From: Carnegiea gigantea
Lineage: Eukaryota > Streptophyta > Magnoliopsida > Caryophyllales > Cactaceae
Reading direction: 5' to 3'
Assembly: GCA_029747015.1 (NCBI GenBank)
Contig: JAKOGI010000145.1
Coordinates: 124,001 to 188,000, forward strand
Length of the DNA stretch: 64,000 bases
Shown: piece by piece, positions 10,455 through 21,733 of the stretch
Layout of the letters: each line of letters starts with the position of its first letter
Numbering within the stretch: position 1 is the stretch's first letter
Notes under the pieces: generated by a model
Told to the model about the DNA's origin: nothing
What the model saw: only the letters and a program-made list of their open reading frames with translations
The model's database searches: none
Position numbers and translations under genes: made by a program

Positions 10455-11617
10455 TAAAAATACATAGTTATATTTTCTTCATCTATTCAACTTATTTGTG
10501 CATGTTTCCTATCGACAATTCTCTTAATTGTTCCTTTTTTTCTTTTGCCACTTCCCATTATTTTTTTATTGCTATGACCTCGGATTTTCTCTCATTCTTG
10601 CCCCCAACCTTTTGATTATTACTTTTGCGCTTGTCCACCTCTTCATGTATCTCCAAGTCTGTCTCAAGTGGAGTGTCAAATAAATTTACTTCTTCCATAT
10701 TGACATTACACATGTCACAATGTCGTTCAGCCTCAAGATTATTTGTTTTCTCCAATATCTTTGTTGGAATATGTGAGAGAATTCATCGTCCAGGGAACAA
10801 GTGACTGCTTTCCTAGATGACTGTCCTTGCAAATTGAGGAGGTCATTATCGAAGCAATTAAAAAGAATCTATTCGATGGTTTCCTCGGAGCATTTCTAGT
10901 GGTGAGCCTATTTTTTAGTTCATTAATAGGAGTATATAACTGTCACATCATTTTTCTCTTTAAATTTTTAGCTTATAATCCTCACTTTCTATAATGGCGG
11001 GCTCACTATCTTAACTCACCAAATAAAATAATACCTAAGAACCCCACACCTATACATTTAATTAATTTAGTTTTTATGTTTTGGTTTGTTATTTGACTTT
11101 TTTTCTAGAAAAAATAATTTGCACATATATTTTAATAACACAATTAATTAATTATAGGGTCATAATTTGTATTGAAAAAATAACACAAGACTTTCCATTA
11201 ACAATAAAATTAACACAAGAGTTGAATTTGTTTTTCAAAAAAAAATATTAAGGAATTTGGGTTGCATTGTACCGTTGCCCATTTAATAACCAACTTTTTC
11301 CTTTTTGGGGGGGGTTCTCCAACAGTAAAAAAGAAGAAAAGGGGAAAATTGGATGCGGGCTGCTCGCCCCTTTCTTGCGCGCGGGCCAACAATTGGGGCA
11401 CGAAAGAGCCGCCCGCTCAGCCTTACTTTTTGGCCCGTGAAGCCTCTGTTGGAGGTGCTCTCAAGTCTATTGGACTACATCATCCGTGTCTCCTCCTTTA
11501 TCTGAAAAACTGCTGCTTTGATGGAGCTCTTATGCCCTCATTCAAGTCAATTTTTTTAGCAAAGGATTAGATTTTTATATTTCAAACTCATTCAAAAATA
11601 TTGCATCAATAACTCAA

Positions 11618-11618
<1 letters not shown>
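10455..11618. other. Intergenic DNA with a GC-richer patch
   Basis: Mostly AT-rich and unrecognised. At about 11340-11470 a GC-rich patch (GGATGCGGGCTGCTCGCCCC, GCCGCCCGCTC) ends in CTCTGTTGGAGGTGCTCTCA. That phrase resembles the ends of plant non-autonomous DNA transposons, but no partner end was found. A 65-codon minus-strand frame at 10558-10755 is rich in Glu and Lys and is not recognised. Confidence 0.4.

Positions 11619-11706
<88 letters not shown>
11619..11706. repeat. (TA)n microsatellite
   Basis: Uninterrupted TA dinucleotides for 88 bp except for one TATTATA phase slip near 11662. Confidence 0.97.
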
Positions 11707-11711
<5 letters not shown>

Positions 11712-12173
11712 CCAAGAGGGGAAGCATCATTATCCCATCATAAATTAACTCCTTTAAATCTACTCATGATCATTCTACTATATTCTTGAATCAATATAAA
11801 ACTATCACAATCAATGTGCACAAAAATTCTCCTATGTCTTTCTTTCCAACTCGTATATGTAATAATCGTCACTGCGACAATGACTTCACTGCACCGTCTA
11901 TTGGATTCTTTGATCTGCAATATGTTATGGGTTGATAATTTATACAAACTTAAACCCGTGCGGCACTAGCAAAATCACTTGGAACCCTTTTTTAGTTTGC
12001 TAGTAAGTCTTAGTGATATTTGACTTACACTTGTGAGAAGCTAAGTGAGTACACTCTTGCACGAAAAGAACGTACAGAAATTGAGAGAGTGGACACAAGG
12101 AAATTTGGGGAGAATGTCTTATATTGTACTTGGAATGCTTCAAATGCGTGGTGTACAAATGTAACCCCTTAGG

Positions 12174-12189
12174 GGTATATATATACACA
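12174..12189 (-). promoter_or_regulatory. TATA box of the probable solo LTR
   Basis: On the minus strand, GTGTATATATATACCC sits downstream of the GAANNTTC cluster and upstream of a leader-like sequence, the order expected of a retrotransposon promoter. Confidence 0.45.
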
Positions 12190-12298
12190 TCCGCCTTCTC
12201 AATGGACGGTAGAGATCTATTTGATCATACGGGTAATATTGTATATCCAAAATATTCTATACAAATATCAAAAATACTACACAAGAATAGAACTATAT

Positions 12299-12480
12299 TG
12301 AACATTCTACTATTCTAGAGAGTATTCGAGAATATTCTAGTACAACCTAGAAGGTTCTAGAATACTATAAAAGGTCATGGACACTTTAGAAGATTCTAAA
12401 GCACTTCAGAAGGTTTGAAAGTATTCTAGACCGTTTTAGCATATTCCAGAGGATTCCAGAGCATTCTGAAAGATCCCGGA
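12299..12480 (-). promoter_or_regulatory. Cluster of heat-shock-element-like GAANNTTC motifs
   Basis: GAACATTC, GAATATTC, GAAGGTTCTAGAA (three alternating units) and GAAGATTC occur in under 100 bp, with further near matches (ATTCCAGAGGATTCCAGAG, ATTCTGAAAG). Heat shock factors bind alternating nGAAn units, and the Arabidopsis copia element ONSEN carries such sites in its LTR. Here the cluster lies upstream of the LTR TATA box on the minus strand. Confidence 0.5.
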
Positions 12481-13410
12481 ATATTAATTATAGAAATCAC
12501 CAAAAACTTGATCTGTGACAAATAGCTCATTATGCCAATGCCCCAATTGTAACAAGTAGGCTGCATCAACTTAAATTCAACAGTTGAAGAAGATGTGTTC
12601 TTGAGATTCCTTATCCTACAAGCACAGAACACAGCCATCATCCGACTGCAGGTCAAAATTCCTTAACGTGTCCCAGTTAGAAGCTTCTGTGGGAGCCTAA
12701 GCAATCAATGAAAGCACGACAAGGGATTCTAAATTTGTGCCATACAAAATTGTACCAGTTTACCTTCATGTCCTGGTTATCTCTTAGCCATGGGTACGTA
12801 TCCTAATTTGGATGGACGTTCACCATTAGCTGCACCAAGCTATAGGAGTTAGCACTTGTGTTGAAACAAGTCTTGATCAGATCCCTGGCTTTTAATACCT
12901 TCTTCCAGTACCCGCTATCTTTAATTAGCTGAAGGAGAACATTCCTAAATAAAATTTCCAGATAATAACGGTTGATCCATCTCGACCATAAGCAATCAGT
13001 CATATTATATTATTGTGAACATGCTGTAATTTTTTCAATCAAAATATAACAATTCTGTTTATTAAATCTATGGGGTTTCACATATATCTGCAGGTATCTA
13101 AATCATTCCGCAGTCAGGTTATTTGAATAAGTTTGTTAGCAATTGTGGAATATGACGGACCTGTTCGTGGGCTAGCCCAGTTATTTTCATTTGGGCCGCA
13201 GACCCAATGAGATGCTCCTCTACCACATTTCCTTTTTTAAAAAAAATAGGAAAAAACAAAATAAAAAACATGAACTAACTGATGGCCAGATGTGTGATCC
13301 ACCTCTCCAATTTTGTGTTGCTCATTTTTAGGGAGTTGGCTATGGTAGTGGATTAGTCGAGAAGCTACGTCAAATGCCCTTTTCATGATACAATAAATGA
13401 CATTCGATAA

Positions 13411-13591
13411 TGTCGGGTAGTCAATTGGATTTACTCGCATGAACATTTTTTTAATTTAAAAAATGGACAAAAAGGGACATTAAAAATAATTGATGATAAT
13501 GAGATCGATTCAAGAAGACCAAAGAATGTCATTAAATATAGGTGATGATGCCAACATGCAAAAAGTGCAAAATATGTAGCAACTACCTACC
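13411..13591 (+). repeat. Dispersed ~180-bp segment, copy 2
   Basis: It matches 3826-4006 in the same orientation from TGTCGGGTAGTCAATTGGAT to ATGTAGCAACTACCTA. Unlike copy 1 it is not next to a LINE poly(A) tail, so it may represent the undisturbed form. Confidence 0.8.
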
Positions 13592-14212
13592 AAAATTTCG
13601 TACCTCATTCACAAGTATCTTATTACTGGCGAAAACCGACTTTTCCCCCATTTAGGAATCAACAATATATAAAATGACATTATTTTTCGGTTAATATATC
13701 GCATGCAAGTAGTATCAGCTAGTTTGTAGAATTTGCATGACCTACATGGCAAAAAAATTGAGTTTAGAAAAAAATACCAAAGTTATTAGTTATATTTTTA
13801 AATGGAAAAAAACAAAAAGAAATTACTACTTGAAATGGTAGAACAATATTTTTTTCTTACATACATTATATCATAAATATATATGTCATCTAATTAAATA
13901 TTTATGCCAACCTCATTGTCCTCATTGACCCTCAATTTCATTAAGTCTAGTTTATTACTCACTGAAAAACTTCGTATTTTCAAGAGTACTAATAGTTGGT
14001 TTACTTTTTGGATAGTTTTAAATTAATTATAGAGTTATCAGTATAAGATGGTTAACTAAAACTATCGACTTATACAAATCTATAATTGATCTATCCTTTT
14101 CCATACACATAATGTTATTAATTTGTTCACATCAAAAGTTACAAGTCTCTGAGAACCTATCAACAAGAAGTGTTACGTGAAACAACAATAAATGAAACTA
14201 AAGTCAAATAAT
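13592..14212. other. AT-rich intergenic DNA, nothing recognised
   Basis: No ORF, repeat pair or regulatory motif stands out in this stretch. Confidence 0.5.
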
Positions 14213-14553
14213 GACCCTATTTGGCAAACAACTATTAGTTGTTTGTATTAGCTGTTAACTATTAGCTATTTATATTAGTTATTTGAATTAGTTATTTGTT
14301 AAAAAACTATTTGGTAAAATTAGCTGTTTCTGATAAAGTTGTGAGAGAAAAAATTAACTCTTAAAAAGCTCTTCCAAAAAGATCATGAAATTAGCTTTTT
14401 CAAATTAGTTTTTTGGACTCAAAAAACTCTTTTAAAAAGCTTTTTTACCAAACACTCAAATTAGTTTTTTTACCAGGTCAAATAACTAATCTTCGTCAAA
14501 AAAGCTCTTTTTGGCCAAAAAGCTCTTCAAAAAACTTTTTGCTAAATATCCCC
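14213..14553 (+). mobile_element. MITE family C, copy 1
   Basis: About 340 bp beginning GACCCTATTTGGCAAACAAC and ending CTAAATATCCCCA, a degenerate terminal inverted repeat. It is rich in AGCTGTT/AACAGCT and AAAAAGCTCTT phrases and has no ORF of its own. The reverse complement matches 52748-53068 (CTGATAAAGTTGTGAGAG against the complement of GCTTCACAACGTTGTCAG, and the run of ATTAGTTATTTG phrases). Confidence 0.75.
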
Positions 14554-15979
14554 AATGTTGCACAACTTAACTTTTTCTCGAGGGTTGGGATTTTTTTTTC
14601 CCCCAAATGAAATTTTAGATGTGTAATTTTTTTTTTCTACGGAATCTGAGATTCTTAACTCACCAGAAAATGAACCTTAATTTTTTTTTATTAAAAACAC
14701 AGACATTTTATTAAACTACCTCCTAAAAAGTTAACATTTTACATACGTATTTGATTATATTCAATTTCAATTATAAAAGTCTTATGACTTATCAATAAAA
14801 TTTATAATTTTGATTAAAGGAGCTTAAACATAGCAAACTTCAAGAAACATTGCTCAGTCCACCAGGAGTTTTAAAAATACAATATTCTTGAACTTTTGGC
14901 CAAAAAAAAAAAAAAAGAAATATCCCTAAACTTCAAAAGTAAAGTAAATACCCTTCAATTTGTGTAGGGTTTAATAATTTTTTTGTTGCAAATTACTGAT
15001 AATGTGGCCTATTTCAAAAAGTGATGTGGGAAAATTTAGTGACCCACATGATGACATATAAGAAAAATAGATATTTTAGAAGCATAACTAAACTTGTGAA
15101 AATATTTATATGATGAACTATTTGTACAACATCTACACGTAACTACAAAATACGAACAAAAAATTGAATCTAAATAACATAACTTATTGTGACTCTAATA
15201 GAGGTCAACACATACTTGGATAAATATAATATTTATATGAAAATATTCGTTATCTTTAGGAAAATCTAGGCAGAGTATGCATATATAATTGGACTATGAA
15301 ATGTCCTTGACATTAACCTACCAATGCATACATCTATCATCCTAAACTTAATTTGATGTGAATTTAGATCACATTCGTTTTAATTAAGATAAGCCAATTA
15401 TTGCATAATTGGCCTTTCTATCATGATTAATAACGAGAAGATAATTGGTCAATGTTATCTTAAAGAAATCTATTTTGTGTATTTCAATAATTTCAAAATG
15501 AATTAGATTAATCTTAAATTAGACTAACTTTAAGACAGTTGAAACTTGAGTATGTGTTATTAATGATTTCAATTTGATGATAAATAATATTAGCCCTTCC
15601 TATTAAGTTGTTCAGCAAGTTAATCAAAAAATCCAATGTATACGATTACGTCAAATTTCATACTAGATTGAAATAGGTTCATGGACAATCAAGCTCGAGT
15701 ATAAACTATGATTGTTATTTTAGTTGGGTTGAATTTGGTCATTCCTGTTGATCATAAGTCATGAATGAATTATTTACTACTATCGAATAAATATCTATAC
15801 CTTTATCATATTGTAAAGAATATTTATTTTGTACAAATCACCAAGGTGGGGCACGAAATTAAAACATATCATACTTTTTTTATGCCACATCATTAGATAC
15901 TAAAACATGTAAGTAATAATTTAATTAAGTCAATTCACTTTTGTTTTTAAGTTCAAGATTATGTTCCACCCTTAACTAA
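14554..15979. other. AT-rich intergenic DNA, nothing recognised
   Basis: Long A and T runs and no open frame of note. No paired repeats were found apart from MITE B copy 2, which begins at its end. Confidence 0.5.
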
Positions 15980-16386
15980 GATTCTGTTTGGATCTTGGAA
16001 AACTTGATTGAAAGAAAAAAAAAATTAGGAGAGTGACTTTTTCTCTTGTGTTTGGTTTAGAGAAAATCACAAAGAAAAAGAATGTAGGAAAATTAGGTGG
16101 AAAAATTGTTAGAAATAAGTGATAAAATTTTTCCCATACAATTTTGAGGAAAGCTTAGGAAAGGTTTCCAAAAGAATTTCTGACCTCTTCTAACCTCATA
16201 CTACTTAAATGATATCAATATGATTCAAGTTATTCATCGACATTTAACTTTTTCATCCAAATTCTTGTATTTTTTTCTCAATTCAAATAAGGGAAAAAAC
16301 TTTCTCCTTATTTTTTTTTTTTTGCTTCAAATTTTTTTTTTCTTCAATTTTTTTTCTACTAAATTTTTTAAGGACCAAATAGAATT
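15980..16386 (-). mobile_element. MITE family B, copy 2, upstream of the USP-like gene
   Basis: It begins GATTCTGTTTGGATCTTGGA and ends in the complement of AATTCTATTTGGTCCTTAAA. TAA flanks both sides (15977-15979 and 16387-16389). Reverse-complemented, its interior matches copy 1 (GGAAAAATTTTATCACTT, TTTCTAACAATTTTTCCACC, CTTTGTGATTTTCTC). It ends 409 bp before the start codon of the USP-like gene, so it lies in that gene's promoter region. Confidence 0.85.
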
Positions 16387-16795
16387 TAAAAGTTCGTAAT
16401 TTTTTGAATTTCAGGACACCACCTCGAGAATAAAAACCTCGCCCCTTCCTCCTCTCTTGTACCTCCCCACAAGTAGCAAATTGTTTATTCCTCCTCATCT
16501 TAAATTTTCTCATCCTCCCCCCATCTAACCTTCCTCTCCTATTGTACGCCCCCACCCCCCCCCCCCCCCCCCTCATGATAAGAATAAAACACCCTTGCCT
16601 TCTTCTTCCACTTACAAACAAAACTCAATCTTCTATTTTTCATTCACAGGCCCAAAAACAGAGAATGTGTGCATAAGAGAGAGGATATCAGCATACCCAC
16701 TTCCTAGATCCTCAAGACAAAACCCCAATTATCCGCACAAACCAATTTTCACATTTATAGAGAGGGAAATTAAAAAAAAAGAGAGAGAAAATTAA
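16387..16795 (+). promoter_or_regulatory. Upstream region and 5' leader of the USP-like gene
   Basis: A pyrimidine-rich stretch holds a run of about 20 C (near 16553-16572) and CTTCTTCTTCCAC-type sequence; a purine-rich leader with GAGAGAGAAAATTAA precedes the ATG at 16796. No convincing TATA box is seen; AGAATAAAAC near 16580 is a weak candidate. Confidence 0.35.
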
Positions 16796-19700
16796 ATGGA
16801 GGAGAGAAAAATAGTGGTGGTGGTGGAAGAAGCAGAGGCAGCAAGAACAGCTCTGAAATGGGCACTCCATAACATCCTCCGATACGGCGACGTTTTGACT
16901 CTTCTTCATGTTTTTCCTTACTTCTCGCCCCAATCACGCAGCAAGAAGAAGCTTCGATTGCTTCGGTTGAAGGGCTATCAGTTGGCTCTCTCTTTTCAGG
17001 ATATCTGCACTTCTTCCTCCTTCAACGTAAGTCTCAAATTTCAATTTCATCGAATTTCGACCATGCATGATCTGTCTTGTGTGAGACTGTCTCATCTATG
17101 GTACAGACGTAAGACGGTCTTATACAAAAATTTGTATGTTACAGACGAAGATAGAAATAGTCGTGACAGAGGACGATCCAGAAGGGGAGAAAATTGTGGG
17201 TTTGGTAAAAGAAATCGGGGCCTTTGCCTTGGTTCTTGGCCTCCATGATCACAGTTTCATTTACAGGTATGTGAATTTCATTTTTTTAAAGAAAATTTAA
17301 TCATTCACCAATCAATCCTTCATCCCTCTTATTCAATTTTCATTGGCTGTGTTTTAATTTTTAAAAATTGTGGGGTTTTAGAATTTGTGGTTGTCGATAT
17401 TGGAGGTGAATGGTCCCTCTGGGGTTAGTTGAATTACGATGCTGATTGAATCTTTTCACATGATTGGTCGCAAAAATTGGCACGTACGTACAGGGATCGG
17501 ATTCCCCACTTTTGGGGTTGGAATAATATCTTTTTTTAATGTATTTTTTGGGATCAAGTGTAAGGTTTACTGATTTTGCCCCGTAAATTGGACTAAGGGC
17601 TTGTTATTTTCGTTGGAAAATTATGGTCGAAAAACGAGTGAAATTAGTTGAAGTGGATTTTTTTTTTTTTTTGGTTGAAGTGTATTGAAATTCGTTTATT
17701 TTTTATATAAATGATAGACGTTGATTAAAATAATGGGTTGAAGTTCGTATTTTTTTTGTTGAAATTCGTGAAGTGTGTTGAAGCTGGTAAATTGAAATTT
17801 ACCAACGAAAAAAACAAGGCCTTAATTGATAAATATCTGTTGAGTTATTAACTTATTATTAAACTTTATATTTATATTTTTGTTTCTCTCTTTACGTTCA
17901 ATGGGGAAAATATTTACTTTTTTAATTATTTTTAAAATTTAAAGGCAAGTGATTGGAACTTGGATTTCTCCTTACTGACAGAGTTCAAGCTCCTATAGTT
18001 TATGGCGTAAGAATTTTTCAGTCTCCATCTCTCAGTATGTTGTTTCTTGTCCCATGTCATTAAACATACGACTTGAGTTTAGCAAGTACTTCATGTCCAC
18101 AACAATCTATTCAATAGGAGTAATAATGTCTTATCACTAAAATAGGTCAACATCACTCAGCACTTATTTATACATTCTCATACAAAAGGGTGAAAATTAC
18201 TGAATTTCAAGTCAAAATCATGCTGCGTAGCATCGTATCATATCATGTATGTGTTTTCCAAGTATCAATTTCACGTTGAATTTGTGTCATATTATCAATT
18301 TGCATATTATATAAAACTTTACCAACTCGCCTTACAAGTCACAGCAAAGAAATGATTACTTGTGAATATCTTATAATAAAAGTTTTTAAACTATTACAGA
18401 CGTTCAAGGTGACACAGGAGTTAAACACATATATGCAGGGGGTACTCTCATGAGTACTCTGTCTATGATGCTAACAATTTTGGCATATCATTGTTTATCT
18501 GTGGCACAATATAACTCATCTTTACAAGAATAATTTGATTTGAGCGTACATGTTTAACAATTCTAAACAGCAGACAGGAAGGTATTACATTAATTGGCTG
18601 TCTTCTTATAATAGTACAACTTCTACAACTCCAGCGCGGTGACTTGGTCCATTCCTACCCCCTTTTACCTTCCTTCGCAGTTAAACCACGTTGAAACTTG
18701 GTTTTTGAAGTTGTGAATTTTTTTTTTAAAAAAGAAAAAATTAGACAATGTGGCCTTCTTTTAGCTCTATTACCGACTTACTGTGCATAAATTTATGGAT
18801 AAGATTGTCTCATACAAGAGTTATTATAAGGCGAATTAATTTAGGGTTGATTTTTTAAGGTTTTCTGAAATAACTTTTTAATTCAATGGTGATTAATAGT
18901 TTATATAAGAGTAACTTTTATTACAGTCATCCCTGAATACATTATTATTTACCTTAATTATTATTAAAAGTCATTATAAAAACTGATTACTGTGACACGG
19001 TTTAAACTTATAATCCCAACTTGGATCGTTAGGTTAAACCGTGTCAGAGTAGCTTAACTCAATATTGAATAACAAATTTTGTATTATCTCGCATTGTGCT
19101 TGACGTTTAACAATTGTAAATTAATATGAAGCTAATGTAAACTATAGTGATCTAATTTGAAATTATTGTCTTATGACTATCCAAAGTTATATCTAATTAT
19201 ACGTAGGAGAGTTATTATATCCTACGCTGATGCTTTTCAGACTCTCCATCATTTAACATTGCCTTTTGAAAAAGGTACTAACTAACAAACACCCATCCAT
19301 TGTTGCCTCTTGGGCTTTTTTTTTTAATGATTTTTTATTTATTTTTGAAGATCAAGAGTTTAAAAAGATTTATACGAGCACAATTCAAATATAACTTTTC
19401 CATATCAACTTTTACAAATTTAATTTTAATTTACCATATGTATTTTCATAGAAGGAAACAAAAGAAAATTGATAAACTTGGATATATGTGTTACCAGAAT
19501 ATCCATGATTCAACATCAAAATGAAATGAAATGCAATATCAATGTATATTGTCAATATCATAAATATTATTTCAATAATACTATATATTTTACCATCTTT
19601 CTAAAATCATTGACACCTATCAATTCAATACCTTCAATTTTGACGACATATTTATTTGAAAATGGCCTACATTGATGGCTTTAATTTGTTGTGAAAATGG

Positions 19701-19799
19701 CCTTTCCAAGGGCTAAAGAAGCTGTTTGGTCCAATGTTAGTTCCCAAGTGAAACTTCTTGTGAAATGAGTTTGCTTTTATTGAATCACTTGTGGTTTGC

Positions 19800-19831
<32 letters not shown>

Positions 19832-21589
19832 TATTTTGCCATGAGATGAGAACTCACTAGCTATAAGCATTTGATATAATTATTGTTTTCCATATCACTC
19901 AAAAAAAAAATAAAATAACACACACGCAAATTCTGGGACCGTTTCACAAAAGAGTTATTGTGAAACAGACTCTTTCAAGAGTGACTTTTTTAAGGTTTTG
20001 TGATGACTAATAATATATTTTGGAGTGATTTTAAATTCAGAGATGACTAATAATTCATTTAAGAGTGACTGTAATAATAGTGTCATCCCTAAATGAACTA
20101 TTAGGTACCTCTATTTAATTATTAATAGCCATCATAAAAACATACATCTTATAATATGATTTATGTAAGACGGTTTCATACATGACTTACTAAAAAAAAC
20201 CTTTTCAAAGTTAATAGAGTTGGTCCACACATGTAAAATTCCTGATTTAAACTCTCTATTGTTAGAACATTTATTTTCATTTTTTTTATCTCTCAAAATG
20301 TCATTGTTTATCATAAACACAAAACAAATAAAGAGATTATTGTGAAAGTTGGCCTTTGAAAGTTGGATGAGGTTTTAATCATGCAAATGACTTAAGAGGC
20401 CTCCCATGTCTCTGTCTCACCAAAATGCATTGTCCATCTCATCCCTATCTTGATGGCTAATTTGAATACTTAATCATTAATTTGGTGTATAGGAATTATT
20501 CCCATTTAATGCAGATACAAGATCGCTATATAGGGCCCAATTAATTTAATTTATTTGTAATAACATCAAATTGGGAATCTTTTTTCCAAATTCTTTATCC
20601 CATCTTCCTTGTATTAACATTATATTTATAAATTTGGTTGACACCAAAATCATATAATATTACTTCAATTCTCATCTACACCAATTTCCTCAAATTTTCT
20701 TGGCTTGTGAGATCATGAATGTCACAATTAGGTTGGCTGATCACCAACTCATAATCTAAAAAAGAAATTTTTTTTTTTTTTGGGGGCCACTTTTTTAGAC
20801 TAGTAGATCAAGATTTTTGCGTTTGAATATTCGAAAAGTCGGTTGAAAAATTGCTATTATCAATTTATATGTATATGATTGAAACATTATTAGACCAAAA
20901 AAAATATATATCTGAAAATTCACACTTGAATCTTTCTCTTTTGTATTAGTATGATCGATAGCATTCGATTCTATATAACCTCCTTAAATGTCATAAGGAA
21001 TGCGATCATTATAATCCTTATTGTATAGTCATTTTTAGATTATGTTATTATTCATTTTGAGTGAAAAATAACCTTAGAAAAAAACAAATAAAATCATCGT
21101 GAAAAGTTTTGCCCATCACAGTCCTTGTATAGTCATCTTTCGATGATATTATTATTTATGTAGATTGAAAAATAAATTTAGAATACGTAAGTAAAATAAT
21201 CGTGAACAATTTTACACGTATCAACTGTGGTAGCTAGTCATATATAGAAAGCTTTTAGCTCCACTTGATTTGCTTTTAGATTTTATTGTCTTTCTTTTAA
21301 CTACATGTTTAATGTGTTTGACGCAAGTTCTTAAGTTAATATGTTATATATACTTTTGCTTCAAAATGTGAATAAATTAATACGGGGGCTGCTGAGATTT
21401 AAGCTCAAAACCTCTCGATCAAAAAGGCTCTGATACCATATTCAAAGATCAACTCAACCAAAAGTTTAAATTAATAGTTGATAATCCAAGAATATGTTTA
21501 TACTCAAACAATTAAAATAACTCATGTTCATATTTTTGCAAAAGTTAAAAGAATGCATTTATCCTATAAAAGTACTATCGAGAACGGTA

Positions 21590-21657
<68 letters not shown>

Positions 21658-21679
21658 TGTATGTATGTATGTATGTATA

Positions 21680-21733
<54 letters not shown>

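Larger units (their letters stand above)
11923..12484 (-). mobile_element. Probable solo LTR of an LTR retrotransposon
   Basis: Read on the minus strand, this segment has U3/R/U5 style. There is a cluster of GAANNTTC elements, then a TATA box (GTGTATATATATACCC, about 12174-12189), then a leader-like stretch ending CAACCCATAACA. It interrupts an antisense LINE remnant precisely, which supports an inserted unit. No internal region or second LTR adjoins it. Terminal CA is visible (TGTTATGGG on the plus strand at 11923), but the other end and a matching target duplication are not clear. Confidence 0.55.
11738..13010 (-). mobile_element. LINE remnant (zf-RVT and following region), split by a solo LTR
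   Basis: On the minus strand 13003 to about 12490 reads LWSRWINRYYLEILF, SGYWKKVLKARDLI, DMKVNWYNFVWHKFRIP and, after frameshifts, DDGCVLC and SQEHIFFNC. That is the zf-RVT region of a plant LINE, including its C-x2-C and H-x-F-x2-C ligands. After an insertion of about 560 bp the same strand resumes at about 11920 to 11738 with VIVAVTIITYTSWKERHRRI, matching the W-x-ERN-x-R-x-F block that follows zf-RVT in this family. Stops and frameshifts make it a relic. The 5' RT portion and the RNase H domain were not found. Confidence 0.75.

Noticed and set aside
10558..10755. Charged 65-codon minus-strand frame
   Set aside because: No domain, partner exon or promoter is visible; kept only as a note in the intergenic entry.
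16283..16621. 112-codon minus-strand frame
   Set aside because: It runs through MITE B copy 2 and a poly-C tract; composition explains it (poly-Gly and poly-Lys).
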